A DNA stretch of 64,000 bases, taken from assembly GCA_030248295.1 (NCBI GenBank), contig JASANH010001643.1:953390-1017389 (forward strand), read 5' to 3'. The first letter of the stretch is position 1. Every line of letters starts with the position of its first letter. The DNA comes from Mesodorylaimus sp. YZB2_4. Lineage: Eukaryota; Nematoda; Enoplea; Dorylaimida; Dorylaimidae. The notes beneath the pieces are model-generated. The model had not been told where the DNA came from. It worked only from the letters and a program-made list of their open reading frames with translations, and did not search any database. The position numbers were made by a program, and so were the translations under genes. Shown here piece after piece: positions 11,256 through 22,523 of the stretch.

Positions 11256-12291
11256 ATGGCGCCGGTGATGATCGGAAATGAGACGATTGACGACTCGGCT
11301 TTGGTGATGCTGTGCGTGCTGGGAACAGCCACAGTGGCGATGACATTGGTGTTCACGACCATTGTTTGCGGTTCGTGCGTCGCTAAGGAAAAAGAAAAAG
11401 AAAAGCAGCCTCCGAAAGATGCCAAAGCTCCTCAATCGTCCGGTAGTGGTGGACTGGCTCCCCCGCCGATGGACCTATTGAAATCAAAATCGGAAAAATC
11501 GCAATCGGAAAAATCCAATCGCTCGGGCAAAAGGTTTCCGAAGCAAGTGGATGCGAAGACGCTGGTAAGTTGGGTCTGAATATGAGATCGAAGATCGTGA
11601 ATGGCGATGCCCCGTAGTTAAAGACCGAGTGTATTTCAGGCGAAAAGGTTCAAAGTGACCGAATTCGAAATGCAAACCTACATCGATCGCTTCAAGGCCA
11701 TGGATACGAACAACGATGGCAGTCTGACCGACGTGGAGCTGGTCGAAGCCATGGCCAAGTTGGATCAGCCGATCTCGCGTGAGCAGGCCATCAAGTTCAT
11801 CAAGCAGTACGACAAAAATGGTGAGTCTCTTTGGTCATACGAGGTAGGGGATGCATGTCGACTCCATAACGAATCTATTTTCAGGTGACAACGAGATGCA
11901 GCTCGAAGAATTTCTCACGATGGTTTTGCGAAGGCGAAAGTGGTCGCAACCAGACGCGGACAAGGCCGCCTTGGCTGCGTTCAAGGTAAAATATTATGAG
12001 CGCATTTTACTGGCCAACTTTTTATCAGTTTTCTTCCTACTTAGGAGTTCGACAAGAACGGCGACGGCAATATCTCGGCTGACGAGTTGTGCCGAGCCAT
12101 GACGGAGATGGGCGATCCGATCACCGAAGACGAAGCCAAGGAGATGATCAAGATGGCGGACAAGAACAAGGATGGAAACATAAGCTACGAAGGTAAGCTG
12201 GTCAAACGGGACTTGCAGTCGAGAATTACTACAGACAGATAAGTGGTTTTCAGAGTTCGTGCACTTCTGGAAGGCGTACACTGTCGGCTAG
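11256..12291 (+). CDS. Membrane-anchored calmodulin-like protein with four EF-hands
   Basis: Five exons join in frame (11256-11564, 11640-11820, 11885-11985, 12045-12192, 12254-12291), giving about 258 residues. The first 55 residues contain one hydrophobic helix (LVMLCVLGTATVAMTLVFTT, about 17-36) ended by CGSCVAKEKEKEK, then a Ser/Lys/Pro-rich linker. Four EF-hand loops follow: DTNNDGSLTDVE, DKNGDNEMQLEE, DKNGDGNISADE and DKNKDGNISYEE. Hands 1, 3 and 4 are canonical. In hand 2 the usual glycine at loop position 6 is asparagine, and hydrophobic spacing is kept. Calmodulin and troponin C lack a membrane segment, so this looks like a tethered calcium sensor with the hands facing the cytosol, or lumenal if the helix is a signal anchor of the other orientation. 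The chosen ATG is the first true ATG in frame. The family assignment is firm; the cellular role is unknown. Confidence 0.85.
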
Positions 12292-13283
12292 GTGAAGACG
12301 ATGCTCGCTTGTGATCATGGTTGACATGATAGATGGTGTGGATGCTGAATTCTAGGTACTAGACTCGCTTGTGCGTGCGTTTGCTTAGGGATGAAAAGTG
12401 CCCAACAGGGAGCTGGGTAATTACTATAGGGTACAAGAGGAATTGTTTCCAAGAGGTGTCGCAAGCAACTGATCATGCCATCCATAGTAGCTCCCATTGC
12501 TCTAACCCTAAGATCCAGTTCGCCTCTGGTTGTCGCGTAATCGCGAACTGTTAGCTTAGTGTTTAAATTGTAGTGATCAATGTTTACGATTACTAGCACT
12601 AGTAGCTATGGGGCGATAGGCCCGACCCGCCTAAATTATCCCACAGTTAGGGAGTAACCTTTGCTTTGTGTAACTTGATGGAAAGGATGTGTGTATAGTT
12701 CGGAGTAACAGTGTTGGTGAACGGTCGAGTTGCTTATGTGGGAAGAGTCGCCACACTGGTCCAGCTGTTGCACACACGTTAGGCCCGTAACTATCATAGA
12801 TTTCAATCATATACCTACTCGTTTACATGGTGTAAACAGTAGATAGGCAAATGGGCGTTAGTCAAAGCGCCATAACTTTTATGACTGAACTAGGCCTCCA
12901 TCAGTTTCGCTTTTCCATTCTATGAGTGTATAATGATGCTCTAAGATTTATTAAGGATTTCGTCGCCGAATTTGGGGTTGGCTTCGTGCCTTTAACTAGA
13001 TCGCTGTCTAGTTTACAAATTGTTTTTTTCTAGCGCGTCTAACCGCTCGTTGGAGCGTTTTCAATTTGTCACATATCCGACTAGTTTACTGCGGGCAGTG
13101 CATTCCAAATGGGTCAGGTCCTGCAAAAGGGGAGTTGGCAAAGTGCACTTTCCATTCTTTATTCTACCCCTATTTGCACAAGGGTGGTAAGAGTGTTTTT
13201 TAGGAGGCGAGTAACCAAGTCGACGGAGGCCCTTCGTTCACAATCCAGACTCGATCTAGTTGCGGCAACTTTAATTCTTGTCA
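12292..13283. other. Intergenic stretch after the EF-hand gene
   Basis: I see no coding region with family motifs. The 3' UTR of the EF-hand gene lies at the left end. Confidence 0.4.
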
Positions 13284-13408
13284 ATGGAGGTGACCAGCGT
13301 GTGCGACATGAACTGCTACGGAGATGACTGGGATGCTTTGGATGGATTCGCGAGATATTTCAATTGCCAGAATTTCAGCAACGTGACATTGATTGTATGC
13401 GATGAACT
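13284..13408 (+). CDS. Possible first exon of a BTB-domain protein
   Basis: An ATG opens a 41-codon exon that ends at a good donor (CT/GTAAGC). The end of the peptide, GFARYFNCQNFSNVTLIVCDE, resembles the start of a BTB/POZ domain (..YFN...FSDVTLVV.DE). No following exon with the expected AHK..LA.RS block was found downstream. Splicing to the nearest acceptor at about 13452 gives only a short tail before a stop. It is either a fragment or chance. Confidence 0.22.
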
Positions 13409-14920
13409 GTAAGCAAGTCGGCAATTGAACTATACTTCTTTAGGCTGGGGAGAATCTTGCTGTCAGTGTCGCATACTTAAGCGATTTTCCAACTCCATCT
13501 CGTAATTTTTCTCTGAGAAACGAAACTTTCGCATCCTCTTCTCGCTCGCTCTAAACCCAATAGGTCTTGCATCTTTCATCGGTACCTTCACCGCTAATCT
13601 GTTTGCGTTAGTGTTGAGATTAAAGCACCCATAGAACGGTGCTTCTGGCTTCACTCTCGCATCACACCACAGTCAGGCCACACCTCCAGTTGGACCATCT
13701 CGGCCATGGACATGTACTCGTACCCCTGATCGATCTGAAATTCATTTTAGATTTTACGCGCACAAGTTGATTTTGAAGCAGCGAAGTTTTTGAGCGTATG
13801 CTCAGTCAGCAATGGAACGGAGAAAAGAAGGTAAGTTTTTCAATTCTATAGACTGCGAATGATTGAATGTCTCGGCCTGCGCATCCAGTATACTTCTTGC
13901 AGATTCTCTCTTTCTTTGACAGGAGATCGGATTGGTTTGCCGCTATTGTGACAGCTCATCTGCAACTGCCAGGGTCTGTGGGACCAGAGAAGCAGGGGAA
14001 GCTTGAAACAGGACCGTGAAGATATGAAGTCGTTAGGTCGTGGCTCGATCGTTGCGTTTGGCTGACTAGCACTGTGATATGAAAGTGGGTGTGTGGCAGT
14101 GTGGTGGTGGACTTGGGTTCTGGCATGATGCAAAGTCTCCAACGGACTAGCCACGCGCGAGACCGCCATTGGCCAACACAGCTGACTCTGTCCTTTTCGG
14201 GACCGCAATTCTTCTTCTCTCGAAGAAACTAATATGTGATTAGGCGCGCTCCATTTTGTGCAAACACCTTTTTGGTGGTGTTTTGTGACAGATTTGTATT
14301 CTAGACCCAAAAATCAAGAATTAATTACAACCGACTTTTGACACGAAGTGACTGACCGTCGGTCTTCTTTATGTAACCTGGAATAGTAACCGTTATACGT
14401 CACTCTACCGCACCTATTCGACAGGCCTATATCGCCGTGACATCGATTGCACCCTCTCGCCTGGTTCTTCCGCTGTTAGTGATGGTGCGAAGACGAATGG
14501 ATATTTAGTGGGTCGGGTGGCCTGGGATAGTCATGGAGAGAAACTGGTTGTGAGAATGTGTTCGAATGTGATAATATCATGCTTGCCACACCAAAACACC
14601 AACCCCCTTTACAAGACCAACCCAAATCGGCGCCGATATGCGTGGGTGACTTTTTCTCAAGTGGCACAGTAAAGGCGGCCAGAGATCCCGGATGTGTGCC
14701 CATTCAGTCTCTCAACCTTATGTGTGCACCGCAGAGCCGTTTACGCCTGTGAAAATCAACGTTGTATGTACTGTTAGGGAGGAGTAAAGACAACGTATCA
14801 ACATACATGAACAGGCCGGGGTGTGCGGTAGCTACAAGAATGGGCGAGAAACGAGTATGAGTTTATCCAAGCATATGCATTGTAATAATGGAAGTTAGTA
14901 TAATGCTATGAATCGAGCGA
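13409..14920. other. Stretch without a confident gene
   Basis: Two minus-strand pieces look somewhat protein-like: about 13675-13750 (after a TTTCAG acceptor, reading EYMSMAEMVQLEVWPDCGVM) and about 13470-13650. No family was recognised and no consistent gene model emerged. The rest shows nothing clear. Confidence 0.3.
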
Positions 14921-15862
14921 TCAGTGCACGAAAACGTTGGAAAGTTGAAGGAAGTTGAAGACGAGACGAGGTACGGCCACGAATGCGCCGTTTTGGTCGT
15001 TGAAAGCAGCCTGGTATAAAGAAGCGGGCATCCAATTGGCCATCATATCTTGGAGTCCGATCACGTATTGGTAGACGAATTTCTGCAGCGACTCATTCTC
15101 GTAGTAATTGTAGCAAGAGGCCAAAACATCGTTGACCACGATACTTCCGGTTGTGGTGATGGGCGAGTAAATACCGTGCATTTGTTCTTGTCCCTTTTCG
15201 ACGACCCTGGTCTCTTTCAGCTGTCCGTTATCGTTCACGTACAAGCATCGCCCCACTTGCACATTCTTGGCGAAAATGGCACTGCCTCCATTACCTCGGC
15301 AGTCGGTTTCATAGATCAAGTGCTCACTGGTGATGGATAATGTGTGACCAGATTCGGTGCGCAAAGTGTAAAATTTCATGCTCAAACTCGGTTGAGCGTG
15401 CAACCAGTAGCGAACGCTGGAATATTCCAATTGACCATTTTCATTTCGGCTCAGCACGTGCGCGTCACGTTTCTCGGCCAGTTGGCTGATGGAGATGGTC
15501 CCGTACTCCTTAGTTTGCACCATATCGGCACCATGGAAGCACCCTCTCTTTTTCTTGCCACCACCCTTGTTTCCACCTGGTCCTTGAGTAGCTGGACCCT
15601 ACAGAAAGATGGACTGTTAGTCAGGGTGAGGATAGCGGACCAAGGAGAGGCTTACCGGAGTCTCGTTTTGACGGGTCTGGCACGTCGCGCAGCATCTCTG
15701 GATGGATTCGTCAATGAATTTGCAGTTATCGGGCGATTGCTGATCGCATGTTTTTCCCAGATTCTGAGGCTGAGTTCCTTTGAAGCTAGAGTCGTCCTGG
15801 CAATCCTGGGCCAAAACTTGCGTGATAGCCAAGGCTAAGGCCACGACGGTCAATTTGAACAT
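14921..15862 (-). CDS. Secreted hedgehog-related protein: Cys-rich N-domain plus Hint domain
   Basis: Two coding exons (15862-15656 and 15598-14921) give about 294 residues. The protein starts with a signal peptide (MFKLTVVALALAITQVLA). A small six-cysteine domain (about residues 19-65) follows, its C-terminal CC-x2-C spacing loosely ShK-like. A Gly/Lys linker ends in KKKRGCF, where the cysteine is the expected Hint nucleophile. The Hint domain (about 88-230) shows TLSITSEHLIY (the conserved T-x-x-H), NVQVGRCLYV, and GIYSPITTTGSIVVNDV followed by ASCY. A tail of about 65 residues follows. By analogy with hedgehog and nematode Wart/Ground/Hog proteins it should be secreted and cleave itself at Gly-Cys. 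The N-domain is not a hedgehog ligand domain and I do not recognise it. An acceptor just before the ATG suggests a spliced 5' UTR. Confidence 0.82.
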
Positions 15863-18635
15863 TTTCAACGATACCTGCAAAAAGACAGAGTCAATCAGTA
15901 GCCGCTGTGGGTCCTGGTGCAAGTGCTATCTTGGCACAAATGGATATGGGAAAGATGCAAGACAAAAAGATGCATTGTACGTACGCTGAGACAATGCACA
16001 GAGTTGTGGGGAGTCGCTAAGGCTGACTGTCGTCAGTTCGGTCGGTGGGTCGCTAAAGAGTCGACAATAAGGAATGGGAGACGACGGCTGGTTAAAATGG
16101 GCTACTGTCCCGGATATGACAAGAGACAGTACGCCAGAATACCAATACCATTCCGCGCACATTGCCTAGAGGGCTAGTCTATTCTACTTTCGAAAACTCC
16201 TCATTCTTTCACAAACGGCCTCAACCGATACTCTGCGCCTTCAAACAAGAAAAGAGCATTTTGCATTTCTATGCTACTAATCGTTATGGGTCCGGTTTGC
16301 ACTGAGAGTGGGTGTCCGATTTGCCGGCAGTCATTAGAAAATATGCGTAGCGGAAATGTATTGAAGATGGAAAACGAAAACGACAATATGATTTTTATAA
16401 TGTAGAAGAATAAAAGCCAAGAAAATTTGACTTGACGCACGACAAGACAATCATCCAGCAGCCTCCACCCCCACCTGCCCCTTGTTTGCCACCCATCAAA
16501 ATTGATTGACTAAACGGAAACGCATCTTCGGACCGGAAGCTATCCTCGGGCCATTTTGGAACGTTTTTGTTTATTGCACCCCATAACGGGGCCAGGGCGC
16601 AGTTTATTGCTGCATTGCGCGTGGGTGGATGCCGGACATGACGAATGAGTGCAGAAGAAAAACTACGTCGTAACAAGTTCCAAGTGTAGATTGAGAGTAG
16701 AAATGAGGATTTCCCGTCATCCTCCCTCTTCGCCCTCATATTAGTTGTGACAACGAGCCTCATCTCAAGTTCCGTCTCAAAGTCTCATTCTCGCACCTAC
16801 GCCCGTGTCAAAATATGTTCATTACGGAATGGGTTTTATTGCGTAACCAAAGGGCAATTCATCCACTATCTTCTGGACAGACTGACATGTACCAAGGCCC
16901 TGTGCCCCACCCCACCCTCCGATCTGGTACACCTTTCACACATTCTCAATTCCAATCCCCTTATTTGCCTATTTTTACTTTTCTATGCACCACTTTCTTT
17001 CGAGTCAAACGCAGATCATTAATCTTCTTTCAGCTTGACAAGCCTTCCGGCTGCACCCGATTTAAACCAATGGAATGCTCGTTGGTAGCTGCGCATTCCG
17101 ACTGTGCAAAATAATCCGCTGCTGCTGCAGTCCACCCAGCCAGCCTGAAACACGACGCGCTGTGATTGGCTAGGCTTACTGGCAGTGCAAAGCATCTTAT
17201 GCTACGTGGATGCGTTTTGGCTGATTTCTCCATCAGTGGCGAGTGTACGACCGTGCTCTAAATCTCTCTAGAGCCTTAGAAACTATAAGTCAAGCCTAGG
17301 TTCGTGGTATCCCGCACAGTACCTTCTGAAATCTTCATCGTTGCTGTCACCACTGCCCTTTTGTGGGGCCTTGAGCTGTCCCAGCAGGAATGCATTGCAT
17401 CTCTCAGCCCCTTACTTCGACAGACACCTTTGTACCGATAGTGGTCTCCCAAGGTAAGGAGACAAACATGCAACGTCCGTGCTGCTCCCAACACTCTCCC
17501 CTGAACCAGTCTTTTGTTTCTCCCGTTCGTTCTCATCCAAGTCTGCATAGGGTACCAGTGCCATGTATCATCCCATCTCTCCGGCTGTCAATTGTTGTAG
17601 CTGCTTCGGGATGTCTCTTAGAAACCAGTTGCAAAATTGATGCCAACTAGTAACCTAATGAGCATACGCCCACTCACTGCTTTCAGTCGCTACTGAAAAG
17701 ACGCTGTTTATGGACACCTCAAAGGGAGATCAATAGCCTTCGTTTTGAAATATGTCATAAGAATAAAAACGTAAAAAGCGAAAAAATCAAGCACAATGGG
17801 GTCCAAATCACGTTTTCGAACTGTCCAAAGGAATAATAGAAGGTGTAACGTTCAAAGTAACGTGCTGCTGCCAGCTTTGTAGCTTCTCGTGATATTTTGA
17901 TATAAGAGCCTCCTTCCGCTCAGTTTCCGATTTTATTTCGCTCATTTCCTAAAAAAGTAAGTTTTCAGGCAAATAAAAAAAATTTTTCAATTAGATTTTA
18001 AAAATTGAAATTCCGTTTTGCTTTTTTGTCAGCAGTTTAACCATATAAGCAAGGCTGTAAGAGACTGCCCGCCCACATCTTTCCTTCACACTCAGAGCAC
18101 CTCCAAGCGGACGCATCCTGGACTCTGCAGCAGGCAACATCTTTCTCGGACAATGGCTGGTGGACTCCGAGCCCTACTAATGTTCAAGTCAGTCTGGCTT
18201 CCGTGTTTCCACTCTACTGTAAGCCTCCACCACATGGTCTCTGAGTCTTATATGAGCTGAAGTGGATCGTGATCTGGTTCAGCGTCACACTTAGAGTTAG
18301 ACCCAGCCAGGTGCGAGTTTACAGTTATACAAATCAACTTCCGCCACTGGGGATTAAACTCGGAGCGGAGCGGAACCACTGAATCAGGGCTGTCGTTTGT
18401 CAGTAGATTAGTGTCACAGACTAGACTAGAGACTTTGTCCTCTCAACTTTGTGCTGAGAGATCACTGTCTCCCTCTAAGGTCCATGCAACAAACAGGCCG
18501 TCAATCAGTCCTCAATCACAAATACACTTTCACCCAGGTAGGTTTCTCAACCATCACCCAGTGAAACGCCCTGCCTGTCCTGCGTAACGTTATGCACCAA
18601 CAAAGACGACCCAAATCCGTCCCACATTCCCATAC
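15863..18635. other. Long stretch with no supported gene
   Basis: The right flank of the Hint gene probably holds its 5' UTR exon and promoter; a TTTTTGCAG acceptor lies directly upstream of its ATG. Otherwise the ORFs are short and unrelated to known families. Some segments, such as 17930-18020, are A/T-rich. The missing 3' exons of the Mediator-28-like gene would be expected between about 18000 and 18635, but I could not identify them. Confidence 0.4.
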
Positions 18636-18930
18636 CTCTTTCAGGACTTCTTCCGGGAAGTAGGTCGAGAAGAGGACATATTTTGTGGCAAAGTAATGCT
18701 CCAACGCACGAGCTGATTCCAGCAATCGATGCGTCGATACTTCCGCAGCTGAAAAATCAATAATTCAGATAAACCTATCCTCTAACTGTAACATCACTTC
18801 ACTCGCCTGCCTTCATCTCCTCCGTTGGCTCTGCCACTCGGCCATTGGCACTGGGCGATATGACATTAATCAAAGCTTGAAAACTTCGACCAAACTCTTT
18901 CACAGGTTCAGGCGTCGTCTCCTCAGCCAT
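18636..18930 (-). CDS. Mediator subunit 28-like, 5' exons only
   Basis: Two exons (18930-18807 and 18748-18636) join in frame if the intron uses a GC donor (CAG/GCGAGT), giving about 79 residues that start MAEETTPEPVKEFGRSFQAL. The second exon reads LLESARALEHYFATKYVLFS and then PEEVLKE. This resembles Mediator subunit 28, in which an acidic F..CFA.LV helix is followed by a helix with ..AR..E.FF......S...PE.VIKE. MED28 bridges the head module of the Mediator complex in the nucleus. The expected following helix (ELR.EL.RKD.L...H) was not found after the donor at 18635, so the gene is incomplete as read, either truncated or with a distant or diverged last exon. The similarity is moderate, and another small helical protein is possible. 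Confidence 0.45.
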
Positions 18931-19180
18931 TTCTAAAACCTATAATTTCTAACCAATCCCAACATCAGCCCATCAAAGTACTGTACCAGCGTCCGCACGC
19001 CAACGAATCATCCAGACGCAAAGATCGATGACAATTTTATTTAAAAAACCCACCACAAACCGTTCATCTAAGCCTTCCCAAACTGACTAGTGTGCCCTGA
19101 ACATATAAAAAGCCCATACAATATCTGAATCTATGCATAATTTTGGCGCTCACTCCTGGCCAGCGGAGACCAGACACCGC
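18931..19180. other. Short gap between the ERGIC2 gene and the MED28-like gene
   Basis: Contains TTTATT at about 19036, that is AATAAA on the minus strand, a likely polyadenylation signal for ERGIC2 about 145 bases past its stop. It also holds the upstream region of the MED28-like gene. Confidence 0.35.
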
Positions 19181-22100
19181 TCATGTAATAAAAGCTTGGC
19201 CATAAGCGTGCTCAGAAGGCCGTTTTTTGTCAAAAGCAAGAAAAGGCGACTGCTCGACGATCACTGGACTTTCATGCCCATTTGCTAAGGCTTCTTTGGT
19301 ATTTCCGGCTACAACGGAAGCATTTCTTCTCTTCACCCATCGGCACGAGACCAAGTTCACCACGCAACCGACGAGCATGTTAATTACCCCTGAAATCGTG
19401 AAGTTAGTCTACGAATCTCACTCTTCCTCGATTCTAGTCCTGCTGGACGAGCAAAATCCAGGCTTAGCTAGCCGGCCCCATCCTATCCAGCCGTAAATTC
19501 TGTCTTACCTGACGTAGCAAATATTCCTCCAACAATTGCGCAAAGGCGTACAAGAAACTCGACGTAGGATCGATGAGTTTCGAACACATCCACTTTGATA
19601 GGATTCATATCGTACTTGATAAAAATGCCAGGCATTCCGTGCGAACCTCGAGTATGATCAATAGTTCTATGCCGTTTGCTAAGAGCGTACTGGCAAGTGT
19701 CGACCGGAGAAGTGAATTGGTTGTGTACTTGCGTCGGAACAACTTGAGCGTAATATTGATACATTTGGAATTCTTAAAATAAAAGACCATCGATTTCACA
19801 CTTCTCAAACTGGACTTCGAACAGAGGCGAGTCTGGCGATCGTCTGCACAGAGCCAGCAGCTGGGAATGCTACCCGTCAGGTTGATGCTTCAACCAAGGA
19901 CGACGTCAGAAGACTTGGCTGGCTGCCCTGGACTACGGGCGATGGGCGGAAGCTCCACTGGTCACACCCTCAGTATTCTGAACCCAGCCACTTCATCACA
20001 CAAGAGCCACTTTCCAAATCAGTAAAGATGCGGTCTATGTCTTTGGATATCTCAAATCCTATCCTATAGCACATAATAGTGCTACGGCCGTCCTAAATTT
20101 AGGACATGTCCCAGATGGATTATTGTAAAAGTGGCCACAGGTCTTAGAAGGATTGTCTTTGATCACATGGATGGGCTCCTTACTGCCAGTATGAGAAATC
20201 ACAAAAAAGAGACGTCAGGTGGCTGAAAAGACCTGCTGATCGATTATACTGGGATACCAATACATGCAGGAGATTGCCACATGTGTTATATACCATCTAA
20301 ATCGCTTTGTCGTGTGCTTACGATACGAGTATTATTTCAAAGGGGTCTCAGGCCGCCTATCCGCAGTGAAAGGAGTCAGTCACAGTTTTCTCGGCATAGC
20401 TGGAGACCCAACGAGCCGTGAACAATCCCTGCTTCACGCACATCTGGCGGTGGGCGACTTCTCCATCATCCTCTACGAAACTAGAATCCTTATGAAATGC
20501 GAGGCTCTCAAATCCACCCCAGACGGTACATACCATATGGCGCTAAGGATAATTCAGCCATTTTTTTCTCAACCTATCGTATCATGGAAAAGGGTGAACA
20601 TGCTTTTTCATAAGACTCCAGGGGTACTGGCGTCCAGGTCTTTTCCCCAAGACCCCAACCCCAGGGTAGTGAACCATGTACAGTATATTCCTGTTTGACG
20701 GCTTTTTAGCCGACCAAGCCCAGGCGGTTACCCCAACCCCTATATGCACATTCACGGCTGACGTGACCATGATTATCAAACTGTATCGCAGAGTAGAGAC
20801 TAACACGCGCTCTTGCCTAGATTGCCCTCAGGTCAGGGGCAATATTACCTGGGCCCACTAAGAACCCCTCTAGCCCGCACGAAAAGGCCAACAGCCACCT
20901 TCATCACAAGAGCGACAAAGGCAGATCAAAAGGATCTCACGATCAGAAGGGGACCTGCAGTTGGTAGCATAGCAGTAGCAATAATCCAATCATTTAAAGA
21001 CTTACGATCGTTGCTAATCTCTTCCGTCCCATCTAATGGATTCATCATACCCGCTACCCGCGGCCCAAATGCCAACTTTTGGATTCGATGAGAAAAATTG
21101 TAAGCTAAAAGGAAATCGTCATTTGTATCACTAATACAAGCGAGTCAAATACTCTCACTTGGTCCACCAAATTGAGAAATATGAAGATGACCTCCACCAA
21201 TCACAGGCAGTGACTTGCCAGGAGTGACGTGCCTACAAAAAGACCGCAGTATAAGCTAATAAAGCAAGACAGCCACGAGTACTTACAAATTTCCGCTGAC
21301 TTTGTTGACTCTAATAAAGCCATGAATTCGACACGCTTTTTTCTTGGACCGCTTATTTCGATGCTGTCTAATCCCATCACTTCCGATTTCGATGACCAGC
21401 ATATTATTATCGCCATCGCTCTCTCCCTCGTCCTCGCTGGTCTCTGTGGTCTCCCCTTCGCTATCGTCATCGTACAGGAAGCTCGACGAAACGAATAATA
21501 GATTTTCGAGACCAGGCTGACCTGGCTTATGTTGTTTCTGAAGAAGAAGAAACGCATTAGATACACAGAAGCAGCGAAGCATAACTCGTTTCCTCTGATC
21601 AAAAGAGAAAGGTGAGACAGGCTTTGACCAGGGGAAAACGAGAAAATTACTTACATTAAGCTTTCGAATCATATCCCAGTACTGTCTCTTCGTATTGCTC
21701 AATTCGAAATTGACAGGGTCCATTTGCAATTGGTTTTCCGTAAACATGAGCGGCCGATCAGTTGCGTCCATGATATCGGCTCCGATCGAATCACACGGCA
21801 TCGCCACTACAATATCCACATCGATTTGCAACTTCCTTAAACAAAGACACATGAAACTGAGGATACGCTGACAAAAAATACAGCCAATTAGGTGCGTATG
21901 ATGCGGAAGCAAGGATGCAGAAGGATCACAGGCTATCATTTCGCGCTGGTCCATCCAGAGCGGATTAGATTACTATCCTTGGAATGCAAGCCTGTACTTG
22001 GAAAATTCTTGTAGTCCCCCAAACTACGCAAATGACGGCATTGTTCCAGTATGTACCTGCACGACCGCATTCCAGGCCAAAAGGTAAGAAAATCCATCAG

Positions 22101-22523
22101 ACCATTCAAAGACCCAAAAAAGTTTAAAGTTTAAACGAGACCCTATTAGGAGCAGCTAACAGAAAGAAACCACAATACGCTAATTTTGGTTTCTTTCTGT
22201 TACTGCTTAGGGTCTGGCTTACTCTACACCCACTCACTTATCGAACTCAGTATCAACAGTAAAGCGGTAATCGAGCTGCGTAGACGTATAATACATGAAT
22301 TCACTAACCACTAACCAAACGATCAATATTGCGCAAAGCAAGGAAACTAAAAACAGAACAATGTGCCTGCAGAATTGAATTACTCCACCAGACAGAACTT
22401 ACTCGTTCCACCCACCAGTCGTTTTTCTTCGCGTACTGTATCTTGCACTTTCTCAAAGGCATCAAACTGCTGTACCACCTCCGCTAAAGGTCTTCGCCTC
22501 AGTCTTAATGAAGATGAAGACAT
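19181..22523 (-). CDS. ERGIC2: ERGIC2-like ER-Golgi intermediate compartment protein
   Basis: Eight exons join in frame (22523-22403, 22346-22238, 21835-21655, 21537-21287, 21232-21159, 21104-21006, 19772-19509 and 19389-19181), giving about 435 residues. It follows ERGIC2/Erv41 along its length: a cytosolic start with VVQQFDAFEKV, TM1 (SLLCAILIVWLVV), a lumenal KLQIDVDIVVAMPCDSIGAD block, an acidic insert, ACRIHGFIRVNKVSGN, HVTPGKSL, YNFSHRIQKLAFGP, MNPLDGTEE, YYAQVVPT, GSHGMPGIFIKYDM, and TM2 around FLVRLCAIVGGIFATSG. The family forms a complex with ERGIC3/Erv46 that cycles in COPII vesicles and retrieves cargo. The basic C-terminal tail is longer than in human. The intron at 19773-21005 is unusually long for this window. 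Confidence 0.92.
22138..22214. repeat. Inverted repeat (hairpin) in an ERGIC2 intron
   Basis: The arms AACAGAAAGAAACC and GGTTTCTTTCTGTT are perfect complements around a 16-base loop. With small bulges the pairing extends outwards through AGCAG/CTGCT to AGACCCT/AGGGTCT. The total stem is about 28-30 pairs. It lies in the intron between exons 2 and 3 of ERGIC2 and could be a small fold-back element or a structured RNA. Confidence 0.7.

Noticed and set aside
20264-20698. 144-codon + strand ORF inside the ERGIC2 long intron
   Set aside because: No recognisable family, no splice support, and antisense to an intron. Most likely chance.
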